From Temnothorax longispinosus (taxonomy: Eukaryota; Arthropoda; Insecta; Hymenoptera; Formicidae), in assembly GCF_030848805.1 (NCBI RefSeq), contig NC_092358.1:26951720-27015719 (forward strand): 64,000 nucleotides of DNA, given 5' to 3'. The position numbers and the translations under genes were made by a program. Below are positions 25,476 to 36,641 of the stretch, in pieces (within the stretch, counting starts at the first letter, position 1; the number at the start of each line of letters is the position of its first letter). The notes under the pieces are model-generated. The model was not told the origin of the DNA. It did no database searches and was given only the letters and a program-made list of their open reading frames with translations.

Positions 25476-26310
25476 GGAAGAAACGCTCGCATTCGATTAT
25501 CCTGACGAATGGTGTATGCTAAACATATATCTGATAAATTCGCGAAACACTTTGAAGAGATTAGATATTTATAAAAGATACGTAGGATAAAGTTTTTATG
25601 ACATATCTAGAAATTTGATATATTATTTAGAGAAGAATCAAGTAGAGTACCTGAAATGCGCACAATATATGTGCTTATATTTTACTGCTAAAGGGCCTAG
25701 CGGAGTAAGCATGTGAAATCGGCCCTTGATCATACAGAGCTGACATTAATGTCACAAGTTAGTACCAATATGATAAAACTTTCCACCAAATATTATTTTA
25801 AAAAATTTATTTTTTTAGAAGTTATGCAGGGAGAAAGTAAAATAAAGAAATGTATATATTTTTCTCGAAAACCACTTGACCAATCTTGATGAAAAAAATA
25901 TATGTTATGTAGACTAATAAAACTAATTAACAAAAAAAATGTCCAAAATGTTTGCCAAAAAAAAGACCAAAAAAAAAATATTTGAATTTTTTAATATTTT
26001 TTTTAGGGTGATATTTTCGAGGTACCCCTTTGAAATTTTTATGGAAATTTCTCTTAAAGTGTCCACTATAACATATATTTTTTTCAATTTTTTTAAAATG
26101 GTGGAACATAGTTAAAAATACGAAAATCGTAAGCGTCGCGTCACTCCGGCGCACAGTGCAGTGCCATTCCGCGTTGCGGGTGTTCGATGTAACTTTAATA
26201 GCACATATGTACGTCTGCAATTAGCCCATAATATGTATACTTTTTAATTTTTATAGTTTCCAGAGTTTACCACCTGGAGGTTGCAGTACGGTTTTAAACT
26301 CCTTATCGGA
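25476..26310. other. 3' flank of T4 plus unidentified AT-rich insertion
   Basis: The first roughly 190 bases are the common transporter 3' flank. From about 25690 (GGGCCTAGCGGAGTAAGC) the sequence is foreign to the other flanks, AT-rich, and leads into the minisatellite at 26311. A 97-codon open frame on the minus strand (25927-26220) is low-complexity and matches nothing I recognise. Confidence 0.45.
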
Positions 26311-26567
26311 GTGCTTTTTTAACGTGAGTCCCCTCGCCTCTCACTATATTTCCGTAAAATCGGGGTGCTTTTTTAACGTGAGTCCCCTCGCCTTTCACTA
26401 CGTTTCCGTAAAATCGGGGTGCTTTTTTAACGTGAGTCCCTTTGCCTCTTACTACGTTTCTGTAAAATCGGGGTGCTTTTTTAACGTGAATCCCCTCGCC
26501 TTTCACTACGTTCCCGTAAAATCAGGGTGCTTTTTGAATGTAAGACCTTTCGCCTCTCATTACACCC
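26311..26567. repeat. 54-bp minisatellite, about 4.8 copies
   Basis: Units start at 26311, 26365, 26419, 26473 and 26527 with GTGCTTTTTTAACGTGAGTC or a close variant. The period is 54, a multiple of three, so both strands stay open: 18-residue repeats with SVKSGCFFNV on plus, and KKAPRFYGN plus GEGTHV on minus. Identity between units is high for the first four and lower in the last. I see no start context, splice sites or flanking exons, so coding is unproven. Confidence 0.9.
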
Positions 26568-26680
26568 TACACCTACGATTTATTTAATCTTCTTCACTAT
26601 CACTGTCTATTACTGGAATGTTATTTGTTTTCTTAAACAGATCGCTAATGGGCTACGAACAATTGGAGACCGACCGTGAC

Positions 26681-27564
26681 TCTTTTACGCGACGCGACGG
26701 GTTGCGAGTATACGAGATGTTGTGATCTCGATAACGAGTGATATATATAACGTAAGTCATACTATGCATATTGATAAAAACGCTCGTGCTAATATGATAC
26801 TTTGGTACATATCATTTATAAGCTTCGTTTTCCAAGCGTAGAGAAATTTATGATGTGCCTGTAAAAACGTTCTTTTCAAGCAAGTTCCTATCTGGTCGGT
26901 AATTAGGAAACGCAGTGGAGCAATAATACAATTCTTCTACTTACATTTTATCATGATTTTTCTAGTATTACGTATGCTGGACGTAAGCATAAAGCATAAT
27001 TAATAAAAGAGATTAATTTCGTGGCGTACTTCTCGTTCACGGATGAGAGACTAGTCATTGTATTAATTAGTTTATTCACTTAAAGTTTCTAAGTTTATTA
27101 TAATGCTGATATTGTAATATCTTCTTTTACGCGACGCGACGGGTTGCGAGTATACGAGATGTTGTGATCTCGATAACGAGTGATATATATAACGTAAGTC
27201 ATACTATGCATATTGATAAAAACGCTCGTGCTAATATGATACTTTGGTACATATCATTTATAAGCTTCGTTTTCCAAGCGTAGAGAAATTTATGATGTGC
27301 CTGTAAAAACGTTCTTTTCAAGCAAGTTCCTATCTGGTCGGTAATTAGGAAACGCAGTGGAGCAATAATACAATTCTTCTACTTACATTTTATCATGATT
27401 TTTCTAGTATTACGTATGCTGGACGTAAGCATAAAGCATAATTAATAAAAGAGATTAATTTCGTGGCGTACTTCTCGTTCACGGATGAGAGACTAGTCAT
27501 TGTATTAATTAGTTTATTCACTTAAAGTTTCTAAGTTTATTATAATGCTGATATTGTAATATCT
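26681..27564. repeat. 442-bp tandem duplication
   Basis: Two adjacent units, 26681-27122 and 27123-27564, each starting TCTTTTACGCGACGCGACGG, look identical by eye. Their content matches the transporter 3' flank seen at 5280-5630 and partly at 43240-43390. Either very young or an assembly artefact. Confidence 0.9.
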
Positions 27565-28676
27565 TTAATATTATTTTAATAAGTAATACTATTTTTTAGC
27601 GAGCGATGCATTTTTTCATCTTAATAACTTAAGGAGAAATGTTACAAATTATTAATATTGTCTCTCTCAATAGGTGTACTATAAAACATTTTAATATTTT
27701 ATAAAAAATCTATTTTTTCTGATATTGATTTCAAAATCTAATGTGCCAAACAAAATTATAATAAGAAATCATAATTATATTAAAGAGTGATTCTTCTAAC
27801 AAATAAGCGCTGGCTGCACATGATGATGAATGAATGAGACTTTTATAAATAATTTATAATGTACATATATGTATAAAATACATATATGTACATTATAAAC
27901 ATATGTACATATATGTTGAAATAATTTTTTATAAAGTTTATATAAAAAACACTACTATATATTAATGAAAATAATGAATAACCATGTCTTTTGTCTTTCG
28001 CATTGAAACGTTCTGATTTATATAGTAATTTCGAAAACAGACTTTATTCAAGACAGTAATCTATTCTATATCTGTTACATATTGACTGTTTTTGATCATT
28101 TTGTATGTAATATATTATGTTATGTACCTATACACAATATGTTTGTACATATAATTGTGACAATAATAAATAAATTATAAGTATATTTAAAAATAATGTA
28201 TATATTTGTTGCATTTTTATGACAAAAATGATGAAACATTATCTCTCTTTCCATTTTCCCAAACTCTCTTTCTCAATCTCATTGTAATAGTAATAGTATA
28301 ATAAATAGTGTAATGTTACCTATATATAAAGCTAAATAGCGCGCGCGAAGCGACGTCTAGTATAAATAAATATAACGTAAATATATATTATACATATAAT
28401 TGATGAATTCGATCGAACTTTTATGGATTTTTAAACTCTGATTCATCTTCGCTGTGCCATCGTTTCTTTAACACAGTTTATGTCAATGCAGCAGTATTTA
28501 ATTTGTCCGAAAGCTTAATTCATCAAAATCAAGTATAACTTTTTATAAATATCAGTGCGATATGTACCGCAATTTAATAATCAGATCTTGTAGTTTATAT
28601 TATTCAACCGTTCTAGAACTATTGGCACGTATGTATGACATTAAATGTACGTCGTTTTATATGTTCGTATGCAAGA
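27565..28676. repeat. Flank repeat and AT-rich spacer
   Basis: 27565-27880 matches 43550-43880 in the same orientation (shared AATAAGCGCTGGCTGCACAT). A palindrome built on GTACATATATGTA lies at 27858-27916. The rest, up to the nrf-6-like stop codon, is AT-rich and probably the 3' UTR and spacer of that gene. No coding sequence is seen. Confidence 0.55.
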
Positions 28677-31600
28677 TTACATTTCCTTTCTATATGGCTT
28701 ATTGCGGTACTTGATAAACATTTTCATTAACAAATTATAGGGCATCTCGACCATCACAGACAATGCATAAGAGCAAAGATAACTGATAATAACGTATCCC
28801 ACAGTCATAACAAACTGGAACCAAAAGTTAAAAAAAGTTAATGCATTTTTTCCCGTATTTCTCTATTAATGCTGTATTTTCAAATATTTGTATACTTACA
28901 CGGGGCAGAAATTCAAAATGAATCGACGTTTCACTGTATAAATGAATCGATTGTATGATGACAGGATTTATAAGGTAAGCGCAGTATGTAAGCCTGCTAA
29001 GAGGAATCCAGCCTTTGAAAGAGAGTAACCGATTAACGATGCCTATAACAAAGCAAATATACAATGATAAAAATGATCTTTTTAAACTACGACAATATTT
29101 CAAATATATTACTATATAATATATTAAGAATATGCCGATTTTTATAAAGTATATTTATGTGTTAATAAATAAACAAACCTTCGTGTTTAGTGGAACATGC
29201 TATTATAATACATGCAATACATATGGCCCAAAGTGTTCTGTTTAGTGCTACATAAATAGAAGTAGCTAGAACGGATATGTGTCGATTGTGCAACAAAAAT
29301 AATACGAATACTTTGCAAAGAATAGCCAGGCACCAACACAAAATTATATGTTTCTGAAATGTATGTCAAATTAATGTAACAATTTTCATTTATGCGGTAC
29401 TATATAATTCATTTATATGGAACTAGTAACTAGTTAGTTTATATAGAATATAAGTTTATATATATTCCATAAGTTTTTCAATAATTATTTATTTTTAATA
29501 TGCTGTATAAAACAAAAAATATACTTTACTTCTTTTAAGACAAGATTATTCTTTAATTTTATCAAAATGTAACCCGTAATTATCCCAATGATATATGGAT
29601 TCATTCTCATCCATGGTGGGAAATAGAAGATATTTGCAAGACGTCTCTCTTCATCAATTCTGTAACAATAAGAAATGAGACAATAAGAAATCTTCGTAAC
29701 TTGATTTCTCAATAAGTAAAATACTTTAATAACTTACGTCGCGACATATTCGTAAACGTGTGAAATATAACCGTTAATAATAACGGAGCCTATTAAAAGT
29801 GCACTCAATATCGTAACAGCGGCATAAAAGTATCTAAAATTCATAATATATTTATTCAAGTATACGCGAAGAAGACATTAAGATAACTATAATAGTTGGT
29901 TAACATACATAGTGGACAAAATTAACAGTGCCGTAGCGATTACATAGAATTGCATATCATTAGCTAGATACCAACTCCAATTCATGCACTGTAATGCAAT
30001 AAAAATTTTAGAAAAGTTTTATGCGTCTCCAAGTATAATTTTAAATTAATCTTAATCAAACGTGTTTGTACCATTGCATCCAATTCAAACAAATTATTTA
30101 TGTATAAAATATTTCTCCACCAATATTTCGCACAAGTTTCGTGCAACTTTTCGTAAATGTAAAATTGCGATGTTTTATCGAACCAAGCCCAGCTTATTTG
30201 CGTTATCGCTAACACTATCATGTAAGCCGGTGTCAGCCTTAAAAAGAAAAAATTTTATTACAGCCGTGTGTAAAAAAGGAAAGTTATTATTTAGTTTACA
30301 TTGAAATCAATATTCAAATTTCTTTGTAACATATTCTCTTATTTTGTTTATTACTGCAAAAATTTTATTTTGTTGTTTGTATTGTTTTCTGTGTTCTTCA
30401 CAAACATATCACCATATAACAAAAACTTACCGAATAAATCTTTTTATTACATGAATGAAGAATTCAATTAATTTTTCTCCGCAATTAATCGGCTTTAATA
30501 TTTCGTTCGTTTTATCTCGCATTAAATACATATAAGTCATTAAACATCCGCTTAAAAGGAAAAATGTATCAACTGCTATGAATCCAATGTCACTTAAGTA
30601 TTTATAACTCTCAGTGAATCTCCACAACCATACTTTATTGTCTGTGAACATAAAGCAATTTTGGTTATGCGTATTAAACTATAAGAAAACAAAGCCAAAA
30701 ATATCCATTTTACAGATTTATTATAAATTACTTACCGAGAAAATTCAATGAAAAATATGTATTATGTAAGATGATTATCGAACACATGCTTAGAAATTTT
30801 AAGCCGTGAATAACGGGTATTGTGCCGGGATCTAACTTTGTGCTAAATATCTTTCCCGTATTTGTGTAAACGGAGAAACATATTAATATTTCTCCAATTT
30901 TACTTTTCCGATATGAAGACAAATTCACTTCCTTAGACACCTTTACCGTACCTAAATCATAATTCGACGTCTTTAGTAGTAATACAAAAATCAAAATGCT
31001 TTAATTAAGTAAGATGAATATTAAACAAGGGAAATCTATACGAATAAGCTATATGTACACAAAATGTTGCTACAAAATATATTTTATAATTAATTATTAA
31101 TTACTTAAAATAATAGCTGATTGCAAATTGTTAATAATTTTAACACTAAAGACAAAGACTTGATTTGTAGAAAATTGTAGCATATAAAAACGGTAAATAG
31201 TCTGTTGTAATAGAAATTATTTCTATAAGTTTTAGATATGACACTTACCATCACCAGTTTTATTCGTCTCATTTTTCTTTACATGTTTTTGGTACACAAA
31301 TACATCATATATCGTTCCGATTGCTGTCATGAGAAAGGAAAACCCTAAGCCAACACTGCAAATCGAATATTTCTTGATTAATTCTTCATATTCTTTCGGA
31401 GGATTAAGATTAAAATTACTTATAATATTATTAATCTTTTCCGTTATAACATATTATTGTTGTGTTTGTATTGTCAAGTAATTACAATTTATACATTTCT
31501 TGAGACGTACCAAATGAAACGTAACGCACTACTGGGTAGTTTTTTATTATCGTCATTTAGATCTTTAACCTGGATTAGCTGAAAATCAGCGGAGTAGAGA

Positions 31601-32946
31601 TCATCAAAGATAACTCGGTCACGAAATATTCTTTCCAAAATGAAGCTCAAATTATTTATAGTGCACGATGCTGGTAAACAGAGTCCGAGCGTAATCACAT
31701 TCTAAAATATAACTTTCTGTATATATTTAAATGTCGAACGCGTCCTTCATCACATAAAGATTTTATAAACTTACCTCATCAAATATATTTATGTGATATT
31801 GAATAGTACTGTTGTGTTTAAAATAAACTACAAAATAATTCATTTGGAAAGGTGGAAATTCCTTTCGCGGATCGCGATAATGCGTGTTATTTAGTACTTT
31901 CTGCTGTGAGATCTGCAAAGGAACCGTATTCATTGTATCAAGACACTGACTACGACTGCCCAGCCAATAATTATTTCCGTAAAGGAAACCCGGTTTAAAA
32001 TCACCACTGGAATCTAATACTAAAAATAAAAATTACAATGTTACTACTTATGTAAAAACAATAAATGACTAATTTTTACTTATTATTAATTAATCACGCA
32101 TTGTTGCTTCCTCATACAGAAAGCTGTTTTCCTAAACAAAGTCTTTTTTAAGTTTTCTATGCCAACGTGTTCAGAATGTTCTAAAACTATCCACACAGCA
32201 AAATATATCTGAGATATAGCTAGATATCTTTATGCCTACAATTTTATGTGTCTGTGTGAGAGGTGCATGTTTTTGACAATATTTTGTGACAAACTGAATA
32301 AATTTGCAAAAGTGAAATTTTGAAATATATTTATATAACATATAGAGTACAAAAGTATATTTTTTATTAACAAATATTTATATTTTTATTAGTTTAGGAT
32401 AGTGCGTGCAGGATTATTAGAAGCGATATTCAAGTGAGATTTAGTGTCTTTTAATTGCAGCCCGATTTATTAAGTCCGCTATTACAATTTAAGTCTTTGC
32501 CCGAAGTCCCTGTTAAAGTCTATTGCTCACACGTCCGCGCGTTATTTATTACACTAATATTTTCATAAATATTATTATTAATTTAAGATTAAAGAATATT
32601 AGTTAATATATTTAATTTAAATGGAATTGCATAATTAATCAATTAAAATATGCAATATAAGCTAAAGATGAATAGTTGTTTTTTTTAGCAGCTTTCTAGA
32701 TTTTAAATTGGAGTAAATAGAGTTAATAGCGAATCAGTTATAATTTTACGTACCTTTCAAGCTCCACAGTGTTCGTTGACTAAGAGCATCTCGAAAAGTT
32801 TTCAACTCCTTTCCGCATGTTGAGTTGAGAACATTTGCCTTGGAAGCAACGGCATAAGCAGGCAATATACGACCATGAAATTCTTGAGTACAACCACCGA
32901 ATAATACAGCTGAATTCGTCAAGAGAATAAACACAAGCCGTTGCAT
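28677..32946 (-). CDS. nrf-6-like membrane acyltransferase
   Basis: Intact 13-exon gene encoding 696 aa of the 'nose resistant to fluoxetine' family: a secreted-side NRF domain followed by an acyltransferase-3 domain in the membrane. Exons, 5' to 3' on the minus strand: 32946-32754, 32019-31775, 31701-31511, 31355-31249, 30951-30736, 30641-30431, 30237-30072, 29988-29909, 29833-29738, 29659-29530, 29353-29179, 29042-28900, 28814-28677. All phases join. The N-terminus is a signal peptide (MQRLVFILLTNSAVLF). NRF motifs: DSSGDFKPGFLYGNNYWLG, LGLCLPASC. Acyltransferase part: IHGLKFLSM, FFLLSGCLMTY, a YLANDMQFY segment, WMRMNPYIIG, LSRLTYCAYLINP. The typical catalytic H lies in the first span (IIILHN). 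In worms the family affects lipid and yolk transport; substrate here is unknown. Exon 5 uses the acceptor at 30952-30953, chosen because it alone keeps frame. Confidence 0.93.
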
Positions 32947-33059
32947 TGTGTTTTACAATAGTGTTTAGCCTGGTAGCTGTCACTGTTATATCTTATTTCT
33001 CGTTACCGTGATAAATATCTGCATCAATGGTAAATATATGCATAAAAGATAGGTACTCG

Positions 33060-33140
33060 CCGATTTTATCGCTATACTTAAATATGTTGTAGGGGAGGTC
33101 TTTCTGAGTAATTCTACGCAAGAAAAAAGTGGGAGACGAC
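33060..33140 (+). repeat. 80-bp inverted repeat, copy near nrf-6-like gene
   Basis: Begins CCGATTTTATCGC, contains TTTCTGAGTAATTCTACGCA and lies 114-194 bases upstream of the nrf-6-like start codon. The reverse complement occurs at 37008-37088 with a handful of mismatches. Confidence 0.8.
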
Positions 33141-33256
33141 ATGGTAAAGGCCAGCAAGTATTAAAGTTGTGTACTATATTAGAATTTTTCTTCGCGTGCC
33201 CAGGTTTTAAGCATTGCTGTGAGCATATTCCAGTACAGTTATCACAGAAGAAAACA

Positions 33257-33354
33257 ACATTCTTATTTAGAGAATATCTTTATTTTTGACATGTAAATCT
33301 TGAAATTATATAGCGTACATGTCGAAAATAAAGATATTCTCTAAATAAGAATGT
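33257..33354. repeat. 39-base-arm hairpin
   Basis: Arms 33257-33295 and 33316-33354 are complementary over 39 bases with about one mismatch (TTTTTGACATGTA against TACATGTCGAAAA), with a 20-base loop. Weaker similarity extends outward (ATCACAGAAG against CTACACAGAT), consistent with a MITE of about 130 bases. Confidence 0.75.
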
Positions 33355-34045
33355 TCTTTTATCTGTGTAGAGTTTACTATGGACAACCGAAGCTCCACCA
33401 ACTTGCTTACCCTATAGGGGATCTATTAAGAGTCTACACGTGCATTTACACATTGATGCTTTAAACGCAGAAGTAAGAACAAAGTTAGTTAGTGAAACTA
33501 TTTATTTAAAATTTAATTTATATAAAAATTAAAAACTTAAATAAAATGTTTCATAATGAGTAAGAAGCTACTTATTTATGTAAATATAATATAAAACCTG
33601 TTATTTATAAATCAAATGCTCAATTTGCATTAATTACGCATTTAAATGCGCGCATTTTAAACACACAATTAATGTAGTTTTGAAGCCAATGCAATTGTAC
33701 GCGCATTAAAAGCACGTTATACGCGCATTGGCGCTCCTTGGGTATCAAGAAGATATCATTACAAGATTTTTGAACATTTTAAAGATGTATACCTTTTATA
33801 GACAAGTACAGTCAATAAGGAAGCGTCAGGATCAGAAGATTGCCACTGTTCACTGGATCATCGAAGTCACGGTCGCGGTACTGTACTAGGATGGGCGACC
33901 GCCTTGAGAGAACGGCTATTATATAGGATGCGTTCGGTTTGGACGCTCACGCTTATAAGCGCTGTTTTCAATCGTTAAATTTGGTATCTGAGCGCTTACA
34001 CAATAGTAAGAAATGTCGTTCGTTTTGGCAATGTAAGCGACTATG

Positions 34046-34575
34046 CGGTGGGGATAAAAATTCACAACGAATAACTCTAAATTTTTTAAACAGAACAATT
34101 TAAGAACATAACAAGGGATTTAAAAGTGAGATTATCGTATAATAGCTTAAACAAAATGCGAACCTTCATAAAAGCTCATAAGGATAGTCTCCCACGTTCT
34201 AAACAATGTAACGTAGTATACAAAATTAACTGTAATGATTGCGACGCATCTTATGTAGGCCAAACGAACAGATAATTACAAACAAAAATTAAGGAACACC
34301 AGAACCATATATATAAATTAGAATACCTACATCTAATCATTCTGTTATAACAGATCATAGATTAGCATTGAATCATAATTTCGATTTGGATAATGTGGAA
34401 ATTCTAGATAATGAATCGTATTTTTATAAACGCTTAATTTCCGAGATGTGCATAAAGAGACAGGAATGGATGGAATTTGCAGACGGACACGGAAGGTTTA
34501 CCGGATACTTATTTGAACGTTATTGATGGGTTATCAAAAATTTAGAGTTATTCGTTGTGAATTTTTATCCCCACA
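34046..34575 (+). pseudogene. Penelope-like retroelement fragment (GIY-YIG end)
   Basis: The translated middle part shows HKDSLPRSKQCNVVYKI and CNDCDASYVGQTNR, the hallmark of the C-terminal GIY-YIG endonuclease domain of Penelope-like elements. It is broken by a stop right after the R and by a frame change near 34313. A 40-base inverted repeat (GGGGATAAAAATTCACAACG at 34051 and its complement ending at 34573) brackets the fragment, as expected of a truncated copy with inverted terminal sequence. The downstream GCTGAAGATGAC and GAAACGTC motifs near 35025-35065 may be more of the same element. Confidence 0.75.
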
Positions 34576-35428
34576 ATTAAACTCGAATGTATACACCGCT
34601 TTTATTATGTTAACCTTCCGATTTCTACCAACGCTTATTCACTCACTCACGACATGTCAGAGCGACAGATACATTTTAACACTGCGACCTACTGGTCTGT
34701 AATGGTCCGTAAGCAAGAATTCGTGATTGTAATTTTAATACTGATACATTGCGTTTTTTAACATATATTGCGACTCCGATTCACGGTTTAGAATGGACAA
34801 TCGAATCTCTCCTTTCTACCTGGTCTGGTCTTCCAACCTGGGAGTAAACGTCGAAGGTGCGATCGATTCGGAGCATTTGCATATCCTGACAGAGTATCGA
34901 ACATTCGTATGAATTTTATTTTATTGATTTGACTGCGCTTTTCTACTGATTGACTCATTTTATCGCGATTGACTGTAATTTATAGTTTGAAATTTTCATA
35001 TATTATTTTCATTTTTATATACGCTGAAGATGACACAAAAAAGTGTTGAAACGTCCAAATTTGTATTAACTAATATATTTTATTATTGACTTATTTTGAT
35101 TGCGCATTACGTACCGCGCGTGGCTCTGATTGCCTCTCTCACTTCCCTTTATTTGATTTATTCAGGAGAGCCTATATTTCGTTTATTCAATTTTTAATTT
35201 ATATTTGTGTATGTATATAATTTTTCCTTGCTTAATATTTAAATTATGTACAGATCCATTTGTGAGAAATTCAATGTATAGGGAAAGCCACTGCGTTAAA
35301 TGCTGGAAATTGGAATATCGTTACAATTTTTCTGTTTATAATTCGATTCGATGACATGTTTGTTGATATGCAATTCGCTAACAATGCGTTCCGAAATGAA
35401 CGTAAGCGCTTACGCTTGATCACGCCTT

Positions 35429-35599
35429 ATGCCCGATCTACAATAGCTGTAGTAAGCTGTAGTAAGCCTCAAGCCGTAAGAAATTGACCAATTACAGGCG
35501 AATGTGAGGAGAATAATCGACTGTGATTGGTCAGTTTCTTACATCTTGAGGCTTACTACTGCTTACTACAGCTTACTACAGCTATTGTAGATCGGGCAT
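35429..35599. mobile_element. MITE nested in the TIR element
   Basis: 171 bases, hairpin. The left arm ATGCCCGATCTACAATAGCT is mirrored at the right end (AGCTATTGTAGATCGGGCAT), with the internal repeated motif TAGTAAGC and its complement GCTTACTA. No coding sequence. Confidence 0.8.
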
Positions 35600-35934
35600 T
35601 ACCTTGCAGAAATAAGCGTTTGTCAGCAGAAGTTATGACGTAACGCTCATAAGCGCTTACATCGCGTGAGCGTCCAAACCGAACGCACTCATAGGCACAC
35701 GATATGTAAAGAAACAGTTAAAAAAGCGTTTTTTGTCTTAGATAAAGAAAAAGAACGTGTTTTAATAAACGTTTATCAAGTGGACATTTTGACATTTTAC
35801 CATCAAGATACTTGGGAACAATTTTTACTTCTTAATATTGTATAATAAAGTAGTAATAAAATAAAAACCACAAAATTAATTACAATATGTTTGTTTCGCA
35901 ACTTTAATGATTAAAGTGGTGAATTTATGGTTTA

Positions 35935-36641
35935 ACCCAGACAGCACACAATATTTATAATGATAAATATTCATAAATATTTTTTACTATACACTGTTGA
36001 AAAATTTGTGTTAAATATAACATAAATCACATGTCCAAAACGGTCCACTCAAATTTTTGTGTTAATTTAACATAATATGGATGTGTTAAGTGGTAACACT
36101 GATATTATGTTAAAATATTTCAACAGAAAGGAAATGTAATTCTGATCGTAATTTGAAGTTAATTATGTGTACAATTAACATAACTTTTATGTTGAAGTTG
36201 AGATTGTAAGATAAAATCAACACTCTATTTATGTAAATTTTTATTCCTACTTTTTTTATAGAGTAAAATCAACATTCTTTTTCTGTAAATTTTAACATAT
36301 TTAATAAATACGTTCAAATTGTGTTACTTTAACATATTTTTTAAGTTATTTTAATTATTTTACATTTTAAATTTGTAAAATTCAATTAACATAGCAGGCA
36401 TATGTTACATCTACACGCGTATGTGTTGATTATTTTACACAAAAATTTTAACAAGGACTTTTTTTAACACACAGGACCTCTGTTTTCAACAGTGTATATA
36501 TTTTTGAAATATTATAATATATAAATATTTTATACATATTTCATATATATATGAAGAAAAAATCTCATAAAAACTTTGTTCAATATATATCATTAAAATA
36601 TAAAATAAATATTAGTAAATATTTATCAAATTTTTGCTGGG
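35935..36641. mobile_element. AT-rich element with inner TA-flanked transposon
   Basis: The inner element 35991-36495 has exact 13-base inverted ends ACACTGTTGAAAA and TTTTCAACAGTGT with TA on both sides, as in Tc1/mariner-type insertions. Its interior is AT-rich with repeated GTTAA and AACAT words and no transposase. The outer sequence, from CCCAGACAGCACAC at 35937 to GCTGGGA at about 36641, may be an older MITE of the 22901-23017 family. Confidence 0.6.

Larger units (their letters stand above)
32947..33927. other. 5' flank of the nrf-6-like gene with hairpin
   Basis: Upstream DNA of the minus-strand gene. It holds an 80-bp segment repeated in inverse at 37 kb (33060-33140) and a strong hairpin at 33257-33354. 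No clear TATA box or coding sequence is found. Confidence 0.5.
33928..35690. mobile_element. TIR DNA element carrying nested insertions
   Basis: Ends share the inverted repeat TGCGTTCGGTTTGGACGCTC (33929 onwards, and the complement ending at 35687), followed by further shared ACGC and TAAGCGCT blocks. ATAGG at 33923-33927 and 35691-35695 looks like a target duplication. No transposase is visible. The interior holds a Penelope-type fragment and a MITE. Non-autonomous; superfamily not assigned. Confidence 0.7.

Noticed and set aside
26311..26567. CRISPR array
   Set aside because: Units are contiguous tandem copies without distinct spacers, in a eukaryotic genome; this is a minisatellite.
30952..30994. 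Longer nrf-6-like exon 5 starting further upstream
   Set aside because: The acceptor at 30952-30953 is the only one whose phase matches the preceding exon; the longer version gives a stop or frame clash.
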